Positions 25,786 through 34,600 are shown, counted from the first letter of the stretch. The stretch: 64,000 nucleotides of DNA from Anaerolineales bacterium HSG24 (GCA_030377895.1 JAUCGB010000004.1:17049-81048); one strand, 5' to 3'. Made by a program: numbers and translations. The notes: generated from the letters alone by a model not told the origin.

Positions 25786-26075
25786 CTTAGTACCCGACAG
25801 AACATTTAGCCTGAACTAATTACATGGCTGAAAACTTCGCAGAACTCATCCGATGACTACTTTATCGCTTAAAGATAGATTTTGCAACTTGAAACTTGAC
25901 TTTTTAAGTGACTATTTCGCCATTAGTCATCGGATGAGTAGGCTATCTATGTTGTGCGGAGTCTTCGGAACACGGAGTTTCACAGAGAAAAAGCGATTTA
26001 TTTTCCTCCGTGTCCTTCTGTGTATCTCTATGTTCCTGTTTTAGTTTTCCCTAAACCATTTTGTCGGGTAGCAAG
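25786..26075. mobile_element. Family A element A3 interrupted by another palindromic insertion
   Basis: CTTAGTACCCGACAGAA begins the element and TTTTGTCGGGTAGCAAG ends it. The interior is split after ACTAATTA by about 165 bp (roughly 25824-25970) that has its own inverted repeats (CTCATCCGATGACT near 25847 and AGTCATCGGATGAG near 25924). No flanking duplication was found for either part, so boundaries of the inner insert are approximate. Confidence 0.7.
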
Positions 26076-26202
26076 ATAATTGGTTACGAAAGTTTGTCGA
26101 TTTTTAGGGCACAGATTGATATGGATAATATCACGAAAATTCGTATCCATCAACCTTTATCGTGTCCCAAATCTAATGTTATTAAGAAACAATGGATTTT
26201 TA

Positions 26203-26311
26203 AAGTTAAAGGTAGTGGTGCAGATGTAGTGATTAAGCTTGCTTTGCATGCAAGGCAAGCCTTGCACTCCGGATTTTTCCATCACTACTTATGTAGGACT
26301 ACCAAGTTAAA
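26203..26311. mobile_element. Family D miniature inverted-repeat element, copy D1
   Basis: A 93-bp element (26211-26303) flanked by a perfect 8-bp duplication AAGTTAAA (26203-26210 and 26304-26311). Ends are GGTAGTGGTGCAGATGTAGT and ACTACTTATGTAGGACTACC. The core hairpin is built on GCATGCAAGG/CCTTGCACTCC. Confidence 0.85.
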
Positions 26312-26349
26312 TTATTATCTATCGTGCTAAGATTGGAGGTTTTAGAATT

Positions 26350-26571
26350 ATGGAATTAGTTGAAATTGAAGTCAATCCAAATCCAATTGGGGACGAATTT
26401 ATGGCCCAAGCTTTTTTTGAATGGAATGGTCAAGAGTGGGAAATGACGGTTAAGGCAGGTACTCCTGATGAAGCAAAAGCCTTAGCCGAAACTCAATCTG
26501 CGGCATACCTATCAGAATGGGGTACAGATTCGAACGCAGCTAATCAAAAATATAGCGTCTATATGTTCTAA
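26350..26571 (+). CDS. Small acidic protein of unknown function, 73 residues
   Basis: TTGGAGG lies 9 bp before the ATG, and the frame has ordinary codon use. The protein MELVEIEVNPNPIGDEF... has two predicted strands and a helix (TPDEAKALAETQSAAYL) and no membrane segment. I do not recognise a family. It ends 57 bp before a hairpin terminator, so it is probably a single-gene transcript. Element D1 lies 38 bp upstream. Confidence 0.6.
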   Translation: MELVEIEVNPNPIGDEFMAQAFFEWNGQEWEMTVKAGTPDEAKALAETQSAAYLSEWGTDSNAANQKYSVYMF

Positions 26572-26627
26572 AATTAAATAACTCGTTTTATTGAATTGAC
26601 CAATAGTCAATTAATAAATTTTGTGTT

Positions 26628-26657
26628 ATGCTATGCTACGAAAGCATAGCATTTTTA
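26628..26657 (+). terminator. Terminator after the 73-residue protein gene
   Basis: ATGCTATGCT pairs with AGCATAGCAT around a 5-base loop, followed by TTTTTATT. It ends 31 bp before the HisN-like start and argues against the longer upstream frame of that gene. Confidence 0.85.
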
Positions 26658-26687
26658 TTATCATTCATCATTCAGGGTAACGATACT

Positions 26688-27482
26688 ATGTCTGAACCAT
26701 TACGAACCTATCTTGATTTTGCTATGGAGACGGCTTGGCAAGCTGGACAACTCACGTTGGGCTATTTTCAGACCGATATTCGACCTACCTTTAAAGCCGA
26801 CGCATCACCCGTAACGGTAGCTGACCAAGAAGCCGAAAAACTGATTCGCCATCGTATCGAGAAGCGGTTTCCCGGCCATGCCATTGTTGGCGAGGAGTTT
26901 GGTGATAGCGTGGAGCATGGTCAAGCTGAAACGCAAGGTCAGAGCCACCGTTGGTTTATTGACCCAATTGACGGAACCCGTTCTTTTGTGCGAGGAGTGC
27001 CGTTATATGGGGTGTTAATTGGCCTAGAAATTGAAGGTCAAGTGGAAGTGGGCGTGGCCCATTTTCCGGCTCTAAATGAAATGCTGGGCGCGGCAACTGG
27101 CGAAGGTTGTTGGTGGAATGGCCGTCGGGCCAGAGTCTCCAACACGAGCCAGCTTAAAAATGGCCTAGTAGCGCATTATGACGCGGCCGCCTTTGCCGAA
27201 CACAACAGGGCAGAAGAATGGCAACGGTTTCAGAACATCGCCGAATATCGAGCCGGTTGGTGTGATGCTTATGGCTACTTGCTTGTTGCCACCGGACGGG
27301 CCGAGTTGATGCTTGATCCGATTATGGACTGCTGGGATTGCGCCCCCTTCCCTCCGATTTTACGCGAGGCGGGCGGCTATTTTGGCGATTGGCAAGGAAA
27401 TTGTACCATCTATGGCAACGAATCTTTGGCCACCAGCCAAACCTTATTGCTCGAAGTGTTGCAAATTATTAACGGAACGTAA
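26688..27482 (+). CDS. hisN: Inositol monophosphatase-family phosphatase, probably histidinol-phosphatase
   Basis: A 264-residue metal-dependent phosphatase. VTVADQEAEKLIR, GEEFG (Glu69-Glu70), FIDPIDGTRSFV (Asp92, Asp95, Thr97) and MDCWDCAPF are the metal-binding and substrate motifs of the IMPase superfamily. The short domain and the RSFVRG...PLYGVLIGLE pattern fit the HisN branch, which would complete histidine synthesis together with the distant his cluster. An inositol-phosphate substrate remains possible. The start at 26688 is chosen because the longer frame begins inside the preceding terminator. Confidence 0.78.
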   Translation: MSEPLRTYLDFAMETAWQAGQLTLGYFQTDIRPTFKADASPVTVADQEAEKLIRHRIEKRFPGHAIVGEEFGDSVEHGQAETQGQSHRWFIDPIDGTRSFVRGVPLYGVLIGLEIEGQVEVGVAHFPALNEMLGAATGEGCWWNGRRARVSNTSQLKNGLVAHYDAAAFAEHNRAEEWQRFQNIAEYRAGWCDAYGYLLVATGRAELMLDPIMDCWDCAPFPPILREAGGYFGDWQGNCTIYGNESLATSQTLLLEVLQIINGT

Positions 27483-27545
27483 CGTTGTATGAGAACGCAG
27501 ACATCCTGTCTGCGGCAAATCTGAATTATTTATACAAAAAAAAAC

Positions 27546-29624
27546 ATGTCACAGTTACAAGTTGGTACAAAAATTGGTCAGTATGAAATCACCGGCAAAA
27601 TCGGTGAAGGTGGCATGGCCACCATTTATAAAGCCTACCAAGAGTCAGTAGATCGTCAGGTGGCGATAAAGGTGTTGACCGAAGAATTTGCCAAAAATTC
27701 AAAAGCAGTAAAACGATTCGAGCAAGAGGTCAAATCCGTCGCTAGATTAGAACACCCCAACATCTTACCCGTGCATGACTTTGGCACTCAGGATGGCTTT
27801 TATTACATGGTCATGCGCTATGTTGAGGGCGGTACTTTATCAGACCTACTAGAGAAAAAATCTCAACTTTCACTAGAGCAATCTATCAAAATAGCGTCTG
27901 ATATTGCCAGAGCTTTGAACTATGCTCATTCGCGGGATGTAATTCATCGGGATATTAAGCCGAGCAACATTTTAATTGACCAACTAAATGAGGTGTTACT
28001 GACTGATTTTGGCATCGCCAAATCTATGGACGCGGTCCAAAACACCCGCCTGACCCGTACAGGTTTGGTCATGGGAACACCCGACTACATGTCGCCGGAA
28101 CAGGCCCAAGATAATAGACTCGATGGCCGCAGTGATTTATACTCGTTAGCGGTTGTTTTATACGAAATGTTGACCGGATATCCACCCTACGAAGGCAAAA
28201 CTCCGATGAGCGTGGCGATTAAGCATGTACGTGATCCGATTCCCTCGCCGCGCACCATCAACCCCGATATCCCTGAACCGATTGAGCGAATTTTGGTTAA
28301 GGGCATGGCCAAAGACCCCGCGGATCGATTCCAGTCTGCGGCTGAATTTGAAAAAACGCTAAACATTGCCTTACGTCAGATCATTCGTTCTCAAAATACG
28401 CAAGATGTCCCACTCACAACTGGCACAAAACCAGTTGAAAACGTGACCCAACCGTCTCCCCCTCCAACCTCCACGCCCCTCATCAATGAGAGTAACAAAA
28501 ACCTATTTATAGGCATGGCGATAGGCATAATGTTTGTCTGTATCTTCAGTGGCTTAGGATTTTTAGCGGCCACCTATTTCTTTCAAGGATTTGGCGATGT
28601 CGAAGATGACTATCCAGTTGTAGTAGCACCGACTGATAGGCCCACAGACGATAATCAAACCGATAGGCTGCCCACAGACGATAATCAAACCGATAGGCCA
28701 CCCACAGACGATAATCAAACCGATAGGCCACCCACAGACGATAATCAAACCGATAGGCCGCCTCCACCGCGACAACCTCGTCCGGCAGGTCTACCGGATC
28801 CGGGAGGTCATCCATCTCCACCACAGGGGCCAACTTTATGTATCAACACAGTTTCGGTGATTGAGGCTCCGCAGGTTAATACCGCCCAACAGTCTTACAA
28901 TGAGCCATTTGATGATAATAGCCAAGGCTGGTTAGTGGGTGACGATATAACCGGACTGTATAACCAGTATCAAGCTAAAGTTGAGGGTGGACAGTATGTT
29001 TTATCGGCTGCTTCTCTGACCCCGCCACCAAATTTGAACCAGTTATTGAACCAATCGGACATGACTTGGTTGGAAGAGCAACTCAACGCCAAAGATTTTG
29101 CCACCTTACAACAACTTGCGGCAAATAATACCCCTATCTACATCGAAAATATCTCCCCTTTATTTACTGAGATTAGAGGATATCATAAACTTGAAAACCT
29201 GCTACGAACGCGGGGGATATTCCGTTCTGATGAGCCGTTGGCCTTGCCGAACAAGTTTACTTTTTTAATCGAACTCGTGCCAGAGGTTTCGCCCCATTTT
29301 TCTGCTGTTAGTGTTATCTTAAAAAACAGGATTGATGAGCTATCGTTGGAGATAGAAAACAACGGACAGTTTCATGTGAATGTTTTTAGCCGTAGCGGAC
29401 GGTTTAGCTGTAAGGGAAAATTGCATGTTTTTAATCCGGGTGAGCCAAACGATATTCAGATTAAGCGTAGTACTGACTGGCTAATTTTTTCGGTCAATCA
29501 GCGCAGAGTGGCCGAAACCCAAGTCGATGCGGCCTCCTTTGATATTGCCACCATCGGCTTCTCTGTGGTTACAGAGAAAGAAACCACCGTCAAATTTGAT
29601 AAATTAATTATTACCGAGCCATAA
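27546..29624 (+). CDS. Transmembrane Ser/Thr protein kinase with C-terminal extracellular domain
   Basis: A 692-residue PknB-type kinase. The catalytic domain (about residues 12-275) has the Gly-loop IGEGGMATIYKA, Lys42 in VAIKVL, HRDIKPSN with Asp136 and DFG at 154-156. One membrane segment lies near residues 318-345. Outside follows a charged linker of four exact 10-residue repeats (PTDDNQTDRP type), then a beta-rich domain (about 455-690) like the LamG/DUF1080-type sensor folds seen in similar kinases. Ligand and targets are unknown. The gene 6 bp downstream is probably co-transcribed. Confidence 0.9.
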   Translation: MSQLQVGTKIGQYEITGKIGEGGMATIYKAYQESVDRQVAIKVLTEEFAKNSKAVKRFEQEVKSVARLEHPNILPVHDFGTQDGFYYMVMRYVEGGTLSDLLEKKSQLSLEQSIKIASDIARALNYAHSRDVIHRDIKPSNILIDQLNEVLLTDFGIAKSMDAVQNTRLTRTGLVMGTPDYMSPEQAQDNRLDGRSDLYSLAVVLYEMLTGYPPYEGKTPMSVAIKHVRDPIPSPRTINPDIPEPIERILVKGMAKDPADRFQSAAEFEKTLNIALRQIIRSQNTQDVPLTTGTKPVENVTQPSPPPTSTPLINESNKNLFIGMAIGIMFVCIFSGLGFLAATYFFQGFGDVEDDYPVVVAPTDRPTDDNQTDRLPTDDNQTDRPPTDDNQTDRPPTDDNQTDRPPPPRQPRPAGLPDPGGHPSPPQGPTLCINTVSVIEAPQVNTAQQSYNEPFDDNSQGWLVGDDITGLYNQYQAKVEGGQYVLSAASLTPPPNLNQLLNQSDMTWLEEQLNAKDFATLQQLAANNTPIYIENISPLFTEIRGYHKLENLLRTRGIFRSDEPLALPNKFTFLIELVPEVSPHFSAVSVILKNRIDELSLEIENNGQFHVNVFSRSGRFSCKGKLHVFNPGEPNDIQIKRSTDWLIFSVNQRRVAETQVDAASFDIATIGFSVVTEKETTVKFDKLIITEP
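28641..28760 (+). repeat. Four tandem 30-bp repeats in the kinase linker
   Basis: CCCACAGACGATAATCAAAC plus CGATAGGCNR is repeated four times without indels (units begin at 28641, 28671, 28701 and 28731). Each unit encodes 10 residues, so copy-number change would keep the frame. Confidence 0.9.
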
Positions 29625-29629
29625 CACTT

Positions 29630-30172
29630 ATGCCTACAGAAATGTATACCCCGCCCCCTAAAAAACCATCTAAATCGGACGCTACACCGCCCTCCGTTGA
29701 TGCGCCTTCTGACGACCATGCTAATGATTGGTTAGCCGACCTGAACACAATTCGGCAAGAAGCAGAGCAGACCCACAAATCGGCCTCGCCGACAAAAAAA
29801 ATTACCCTTCCTGACCCAGATGACCTATTAAAACGGGTTAAAGCGTTACACAGGTTGCGCGACATTCAAAAGGTGGTCTTAAAGGGACAAGCCATGATTC
29901 AAAAGTTTGAACAGGTTGACCAATACCAAACGATTTTGGCTCTGCTGTGGCGAGGAAACATCGCCAACCCCAGCCGACCTCGTTACATGAGCGAGGCCGA
30001 ACAGTGTATTTTTATTGGGGTATCGGGACAGCATGTTTACGTTAATGGTCAAGAAATTACCCCCACCACTCCCGACGGATTACAAAAACAGTTATTAGGG
30101 GCGATAAAAAATCCAACTAACTTAAAATCGGAACATATTTTAGCCGATGAACAGGCTACTTACGAAGAGTAG
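29630..30172 (+). CDS. Hypothetical protein downstream of the Ser/Thr kinase
   Basis: A 180-residue soluble protein starting 6 bp after the kinase stop, hence probably in the same transcript. The first 60 residues are polar and Pro-rich (YTPPPKKPSKSDATPPSVD), then a helical segment and a folded C-terminal part with VSGQHVYVNGQEITPTTPDG. No known motif was recognised. Its acidic, disordered N-terminus and coupling to the kinase suggest a substrate or partner, which is inference only. A terminator follows. Confidence 0.65.
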   Translation: MPTEMYTPPPKKPSKSDATPPSVDAPSDDHANDWLADLNTIRQEAEQTHKSASPTKKITLPDPDDLLKRVKALHRLRDIQKVVLKGQAMIQKFEQVDQYQTILALLWRGNIANPSRPRYMSEAEQCIFIGVSGQHVYVNGQEITPTTPDGLQKQLLGAIKNPTNLKSEHILADEQATYEE

Positions 30173-30210
30173 GGCATCTCGGTGATGATTCCGAGCCGAT
30201 GTCTCACGCA

Positions 30211-30246
30211 AAAAAGAGGAGTAACCATGATGATTACTCCTCTTTT
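30211..30246 (+). terminator. Terminator of the kinase operon
   Basis: AAAAGAGGAGTAA pairs with TTACTCCTCTTTT around a 9-base loop. Confidence 0.85.
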
Positions 30247-30291
30247 GGATTCTTTATAGGTTCCACAGTCTTTCAGAAAAAGATTTTCACT

Positions 30292-30355
30292 TGTGCCGTA
30301 GCCCAATCTTCAGATTGGGTATTATTTTCACAATCTAAAGATTGTACTACCGAAA
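30292..30355. repeat. Double palindrome
   Basis: GCCGTAGCCCAATCTTCAG with ATTGGG and CAATCTAAAGATTG with TACTAC form two adjacent small hairpins of the style seen in the B, C and D element cores. It lies in the gap between the convergent kinase operon and the metallo-hydrolase gene. No duplication was found. Confidence 0.45.
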
Positions 30356-30369
30356 AACAACACATAAAC

Positions 30370-31314
30370 TCAAAGCAACGACTGTTCAGCTGTTTCTTCT
30401 GCGACTTCGGCGGCTTCGGTTACTTCCAGGTCTACGCCCACATTTTCCATCTCTTTCATCTCTTCTGTTTCTATCCTATCCCGCTCACGCACAAACTCAT
30501 CGTACAGATGCTGGATGTTGGCCTGATGTAAATCTTGCACCAAACCATTGAGAGGGATTCGGCTTTTACCACAAAGGTCAATGGTTAGCTCTTTTAAGTC
30601 GTGTTTACTTTTTCCTTTGTCGACGAATTCTCGTACTTTTTTCTCTACAATAACCAAATATTCAATATTTGAATCGATAGCGCCCGGAATTTCGCCCCGT
30701 AATAACACTTCGCCATGCCCTTGTACTATACTTTCTATGTTGTAGGTTTTTAGAACCTCTAACGATTGCTGGAAGACATGTCGGTCGCCCCAAACGAAGT
30801 AGGGTACAGGCATGACGGTGTCGGCCGCGATGAGTACTTTGTCCTCGCGCACATAAGCCATCGTCGAATCGAAAGTATGGCCGGGTGACAAAATCAGTTC
30901 AACCGACTTGTTCTCGACGTGCAGAACCATTTTTCCTTCTTCAAAAACCACTTCGGGAATCTTAACCTCAATTCCTTCCAACAGTGGTGTTATCTCTTTA
31001 GATGCCGCTAACTCAGCCTCGCTATACTGCATCATGGCTTGCTGACAACGTCGATGAGAAACCAACTCCACCGAATCATCAAACAAACAGTTGCCATTGG
31101 TATGATCCCCATGCCAATGGGTGTTAACCAGATATTTAATTGGCCCTTGTCCGAGAGAGTTGAGATAATCGACCATCTCATTTGTCTCGGACCGGAACGG
31201 TAGGGTATCAATTATCACAATCCCGCCCCGAGTTACAACCGCTGAGGCCGTAACTTGGGCATACAAATTACTGGTGAACACATAAATATCATCAGATACA
31301 CGTTCACGTCGCAT
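30370..31314 (-). CDS. Metallo-beta-lactamase-fold hydrolase
   Basis: The start at 31314 is preferred over the longer open frame because AAGGGG precedes it and the added residues are unlike the family. The 314-residue protein has THWHGDHTNGN (His66, His68, Asp70, His71 in this numbering), GHTFDSTMAYV and the later AADTVMPVPYF and VQGHGEV metal sites, so it binds two metals and hydrolyses an ester, thioester or lactone. The last 25 residues are an acidic tail (VTEAAEVAEETAEQ), unusual for the family. The substrate cannot be predicted. Confidence 0.82.
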   Translation of the reverse strand: MRRERVSDDIYVFTSNLYAQVTASAVVTRGGIVIIDTLPFRSETNEMVDYLNSLGQGPIKYLVNTHWHGDHTNGNCLFDDSVELVSHRRCQQAMMQYSEAELAASKEITPLLEGIEVKIPEVVFEEGKMVLHVENKSVELILSPGHTFDSTMAYVREDKVLIAADTVMPVPYFVWGDRHVFQQSLEVLKTYNIESIVQGHGEVLLRGEIPGAIDSNIEYLVIVEKKVREFVDKGKSKHDLKELTIDLCGKSRIPLNGLVQDLHQANIQHLYDEFVRERDRIETEEMKEMENVGVDLEVTEAAEVAEETAEQSLL

Positions 31315-31598
31315 TAGAGCGCCCCTTGCAACAAAATTTTTAACAATACAGTAGTGGAGAATAACACAGATGAGAAGGCGTGTCAAGAAAATTTTCGTGT
31401 AGAACAAAAAATTGTGTTGCACAAATTTTTTGATCGTTGCGAATATTCATCCACAATGCCCTTCTCTTGTAGATAGATACCGTGCCAGATGAATATTCAG
31501 TAAAATCTGTGTTTATTCGTGTCCAGTACATCTAGTCAAAAATAGGTTTGCTAAAACCATCTAAAACGGGTACACTACGCTCTTTAAGATTGCATCAT

Positions 31599-31624
31599 CA
31601 AGCGACCTGTTGGTCGCTTTTATC
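31599..31624. terminator. Short terminator-like hairpin upstream of the GT2 gene
   Basis: AAGCGACC pairs with GGTCGCTT across a 4-base loop and is followed by TTATCTT. It is immediately left of element B2. Confidence 0.6.
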
Positions 31625-31739
31625 TTATGGCTACCAACTTAACGTGCGACAGATAATATTGTAACACAGTCTTTAGACTGTGCGGCACAGGCTGAAGCAT
31701 GTGCTACATGTCTCGGCTTACGTTGATAGCCTATCTTGT
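31621..31739. mobile_element. Family B element, copy B2
   Basis: A 103-bp element (31629-31731) with ends GGCTACCAAC and GTTGATAGCC. The flanks TATCTTAT (31621-31628) and TATCTTGT (31732-31739) match at seven of eight positions, fitting an aged 8-bp duplication. The element ends 15 bp before the GT2 start codon. Its core hairpin is CACAGTCTTTAGACTGTG. Confidence 0.82.
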
Positions 31740-31746
31740 CTTGTGC

Positions 31747-32736
31747 ATGAAACTAATCATCCAAATCCCATGTTTTAATGAAGCCGACACCTTGCCTCAG
31801 ACCTTAGCCGATATTCCATCTCATATTGAAGGGGTGGATCAGATTGAGTTGCTGATTATTGATGATGGCTCAACCGACCGAACGATTGAGGTCGCCCGAC
31901 GGCATGGAGTGCATCATATTGTGCGCCATATCGGTAACAAAGGGTTAGCCAAAACCTTTCAAACCGGCTTAGATACCTGCCTTAAGCTGGGGGCAGACAT
32001 CATCGTCAATACCGACGGCGATAATCAATATCCGGGGCAGTCGATTCCGATTTTGATTCAGCCGATTTTAGATGGTCAGGCCGACATGGTGATTGGTGAT
32101 CGACAGGTGCATGCCATCGACCATTTTTCGCCGAGTAAAAAGTTTTTGCAGGCATTTGGGAGTTTGACGATGCGGATTGTCTCCTCGACTGAAGTGCCGG
32201 ATGCTCCGAGTGGCTTTCGGGCTTTTTCTCGTGAAACCGCCTTGCGACTCAACGTGCTGACCCAATATACCTACACCTTGGAGACGATTGTGCAGGCCGG
32301 TAAGAAGAATCTGTCCATTGCCCATGTGCCGATTCAAACGGGCGAAAAAACACGAGAATCGCGCCTAATCGGTAGCACATGGGGCTATGTTCGACGCTCT
32401 GGGGCGACGATTTTACGGCTGTATGCCTTGTACGAGCCATTGCGGACATTTTTTTATGTCAGCCTGCCCTTTATATTGCTTGGTTCAGGAGCGATTATGC
32501 GATTTGTGTACCTGTATGCCACCGACCAAAGTGGTATCGCTCGATATGTGCAGTCGGTAGTATTGGGCGGAACCATGCTGACCCTCGGCTTGTTGATTTT
32601 CCTGTTTGGGGTCTTGGCCGATTTGGTCAGCCTGAACCGGCGATTGCTGGAAGAAAATCTCTATTTAATGAAACAAATTGCCCTATCAAGCCAATCCATC
32701 TCAGAACGGTCTTCTCATTATGAGTGCAACGATTAA
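31747..32736 (+). CDS. GT2-family glycosyltransferase with C-terminal membrane segments
   Basis: A 329-residue enzyme of the dolichyl-phosphate-mannose synthase/GtrB type. LIIQIPCFNEADTLPQTL, LIIDDGSTDRT and VNTDGDNQYPG carry the nucleotide-sugar and metal sites. Two hydrophobic segments lie near residues 235-255 and 270-300. It would transfer a sugar to a polyprenyl phosphate or surface glycan. The longer frame to 31699 is rejected because those residues come from element B2. There is no ribosome site before this ATG. The stop overlaps the next gene start. Confidence 0.85.
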   Translation: MKLIIQIPCFNEADTLPQTLADIPSHIEGVDQIELLIIDDGSTDRTIEVARRHGVHHIVRHIGNKGLAKTFQTGLDTCLKLGADIIVNTDGDNQYPGQSIPILIQPILDGQADMVIGDRQVHAIDHFSPSKKFLQAFGSLTMRIVSSTEVPDAPSGFRAFSRETALRLNVLTQYTYTLETIVQAGKKNLSIAHVPIQTGEKTRESRLIGSTWGYVRRSGATILRLYALYEPLRTFFYVSLPFILLGSGAIMRFVYLYATDQSGIARYVQSVVLGGTMLTLGLLIFLFGVLADLVSLNRRLLEENLYLMKQIALSSQSISERSSHYECND

Positions 32737-33481
32737 ACAATTTAACCGCTACGAGCTAAAATATCTGGTGACGGTAGAGCAAAAACAGAAAATTAGTACT
32801 ATTTTGACAGATTACATGCTCCCTGACCGGCAGGGTGATAATGGGGAAGGGTATTTAATCACCAGTTTGTATTATGATTCTGCAAACTACAAATCCTATT
32901 GGGATAAGATCGAAGGGCATCGTTTTCGGCGTAAGTTGCGGATTCGGGTTTATGGTGAGAACGTTGTCACCGAGAGTAGTCCGGCCTTTATCGAGATTAA
33001 GCAACGAGTCAACAAAACCTTGCAAAAAAGACGGCTGATTATGCCCTATCAAGCCGCCGAAATGCTCTGTAGTCAAGGGCTGGTTACAACTGAAATTAAG
33101 GCCGACGATCAACCCTTGGTAGATGAGATTCAATATCTGACCAACACCCTGCAACTCTTGCCGACCTGTGTGGTAGCCTATCAGCGCTTGGCCTTTGCCG
33201 GAACTGAGTATGACCCCGGCCTGCGAATCACCTTCGACATGCACCTCAAGTCACGCGTGCAAGATTTAAGCCTCTGTTCGTTGGGACATACCGCCAACCG
33301 TTACTTCGCGCCGCCCCAATGGGTGGTCATGGAGGTCAAGGTGAATGACCGAGTGCCGTATTGGGTCACGCAACTGTTGGGCAAACATGGCTGTGTTCTG
33401 CGCCGAGTAGGAAAATATTGTACCGCGCTTGAAGAAGCAAAGATTCCACTGTATCAACAACGAACACTTGAAATTGATTGA
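32720..33481 (+). CDS. VTC-domain protein (polyphosphate polymerase-like)
   Basis: A 253-residue protein with the VTC tunnel-fold: RYELKYLVTVEQ at the start, LYYDSANYKSYWDKI, then FRRKLRIRVYG and FIEIKQRVNKTLQKRR provide the basic residues that line the tunnel, and VVMEVKVND closes it. Eukaryotic VTC4 makes polyphosphate from ATP; the bacterial relatives are widely paired with DUF4956 proteins. The ATG at 32720 lies 17 bases inside the end of the GT2 gene. Polyphosphate synthesis is an inference from the fold. Confidence 0.85.
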   Translation: MSATIKQFNRYELKYLVTVEQKQKISTILTDYMLPDRQGDNGEGYLITSLYYDSANYKSYWDKIEGHRFRRKLRIRVYGENVVTESSPAFIEIKQRVNKTLQKRRLIMPYQAAEMLCSQGLVTTEIKADDQPLVDEIQYLTNTLQLLPTCVVAYQRLAFAGTEYDPGLRITFDMHLKSRVQDLSLCSLGHTANRYFAPPQWVVMEVKVNDRVPYWVTQLLGKHGCVLRRVGKYCTALEEAKIPLYQQRTLEID

Positions 33482-33490
33482 GGAACAAAG

Positions 33491-34183
33491 ATGGAAATTT
33501 TACAATTTTTGGAACAACTCCAACAAACCACTGATGTCTTTACGATCAATGATGTTATTTTTACGATCACCCTAAACTTTGTCTTGTCGCTACTCATCGC
33601 TTGGGTCTACCGAGCCACCCACACCGGCATCTCCTACAACCAATCCTATGTCCACACCATGATTATCGTCAGCTTAGTGGTGGCCGTCATCATGTTGATT
33701 ATCGGTTCGAATATCGCCCGCGCCTTTACTTTGGTTGGTGCGTTGTCGATTGTCCGATTTCGGAACGCGGTCAAGGATACGCGGGATGTCGGCTTTATCT
33801 TTTATGCGATGGCGATTGGCATGGCCTGTGGAACGCGATTTTATCTAGTTGCCACCGTCTCCACGCTCATCATCAGCTTTTTGATTTGGGGCATGTTCAA
33901 TTTGAACATGTTCGCCAAAGATATTCGGGAGCAGGTGCTGAAAATTCGTCTACCGAGCGACATGCCCTATCAAACCCTGTTTGACCAAACCTTCCTGACC
34001 CACCTGACTCGGGCAGATTTGATTGCCATTGAAACGGTGCAAGCCGGAACCCTGACCGAGCTAATCTACAGCGTCGAGCTAAAGAAACCGGACGAGAGCC
34101 AAGCCTTTATCGAATCTTTGCGCCAGTTGAATCAGAACAACAAGGTGGCTCTGATTACTGGCTTGCATGAGGTTGATTTGTAG
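33491..34183 (+). CDS. DUF4956 membrane protein
   Basis: A 230-residue protein with about four membrane segments in residues 20-145. FTLVGALSIVRFRNAVKDTR followed by FIFYAMAIGMACG is the DUF4956 signature; the C-terminal 85 residues are soluble and ferredoxin-like (TLTELIYSVELKKPDESQAF). It starts 9 bp after the VTC gene, preceded by GAGGAA. The VTC plus DUF4956 pair is a common bacterial gene couple of unknown joint role. Confidence 0.87.
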   Translation: MEILQFLEQLQQTTDVFTINDVIFTITLNFVLSLLIAWVYRATHTGISYNQSYVHTMIIVSLVVAVIMLIIGSNIARAFTLVGALSIVRFRNAVKDTRDVGFIFYAMAIGMACGTRFYLVATVSTLIISFLIWGMFNLNMFAKDIREQVLKIRLPSDMPYQTLFDQTFLTHLTRADLIAIETVQAGTLTELIYSVELKKPDESQAFIESLRQLNQNNKVALITGLHEVDL

Positions 34184-34242
34184 AGCGGGGGAGTATCAAT
34201 GCCAAAATTATTATCTGAAAGACTGGAGGTATGTGAATTTAC

Positions 34243-34551
34243 ATGCCCAAATACAACAAACTCATCCGTGATTTAATCCCCGACCTGATTGCCGCGCATG
34301 GGAATCAGGCTCAGATTCAAGTGCTGGAGGAAGCGGCCTATGTCACCGCGTTGCGCCAAAAATTGTATGAAGAGGTGGCCGAGTTTGATGAATCTGGCGA
34401 GGTCGAAGAGTTGGCCGATATTTTGGAGGTCGTCTACGCCTTAGCCCAACAGATGGGGATAGAGCGGGCTGACCTTGAAGCTATTCGGAGGGAGAAAGCG
34501 ACTCGACGAGGAGGCTTTGCCAAACGCTTGTTTCTGGTCGAGACGACGTGA
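34243..34551 (+). CDS. MazG/PRA-PH-like nucleotide pyrophosphohydrolase
   Basis: A 102-residue all-alpha protein. YNKLIRDLIPDLI opens the house-cleaning subgroup, and KLYEEVAEFDES with EELADILEVVYAL carries the EExxE and ExxD metal-binding residues of the MazG superfamily. It probably removes damaged or non-canonical nucleotides. CTGGAGG lies about 15 bp upstream. A strong terminator follows 5 bp after the stop. Confidence 0.85.
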   Translation: MPKYNKLIRDLIPDLIAAHGNQAQIQVLEEAAYVTALRQKLYEEVAEFDESGEVEELADILEVVYALAQQMGIERADLEAIRREKATRRGGFAKRLFLVETT

Positions 34552-34556
34552 AAACG

Positions 34557-34600
34557 AAAAAGCGTCTCGTTCCCCAATAGGGAACGAGACGCTTTTTTAG
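34557..34600 (+). terminator. Strong terminator after the MazG-like gene
   Basis: AAAAGCGTCTCGTTCCC pairs with GGGAACGAGACGCTTTTTT around a 4-base loop. It is the strongest terminator in the window. Confidence 0.92.

Noticed and set aside
26061..26330. 89-residue open frame
   Set aside because: It runs across the end of element A3 and through element D1 and has no ribosome site.
28546..28833. Minus-strand repetitive open frame (FDYRLWVAYR repeats)
   Set aside because: It is the antisense of the 30-bp tandem repeats in the Ser/Thr kinase gene.
31699..31746. Extended N-terminus of the GT2 gene
   Set aside because: The additional residues (MCYMSRLTLIAYL...) are encoded by the end of mobile element B2, and the family start MKLIIQIPCFNEAD fits the ATG at 31747.
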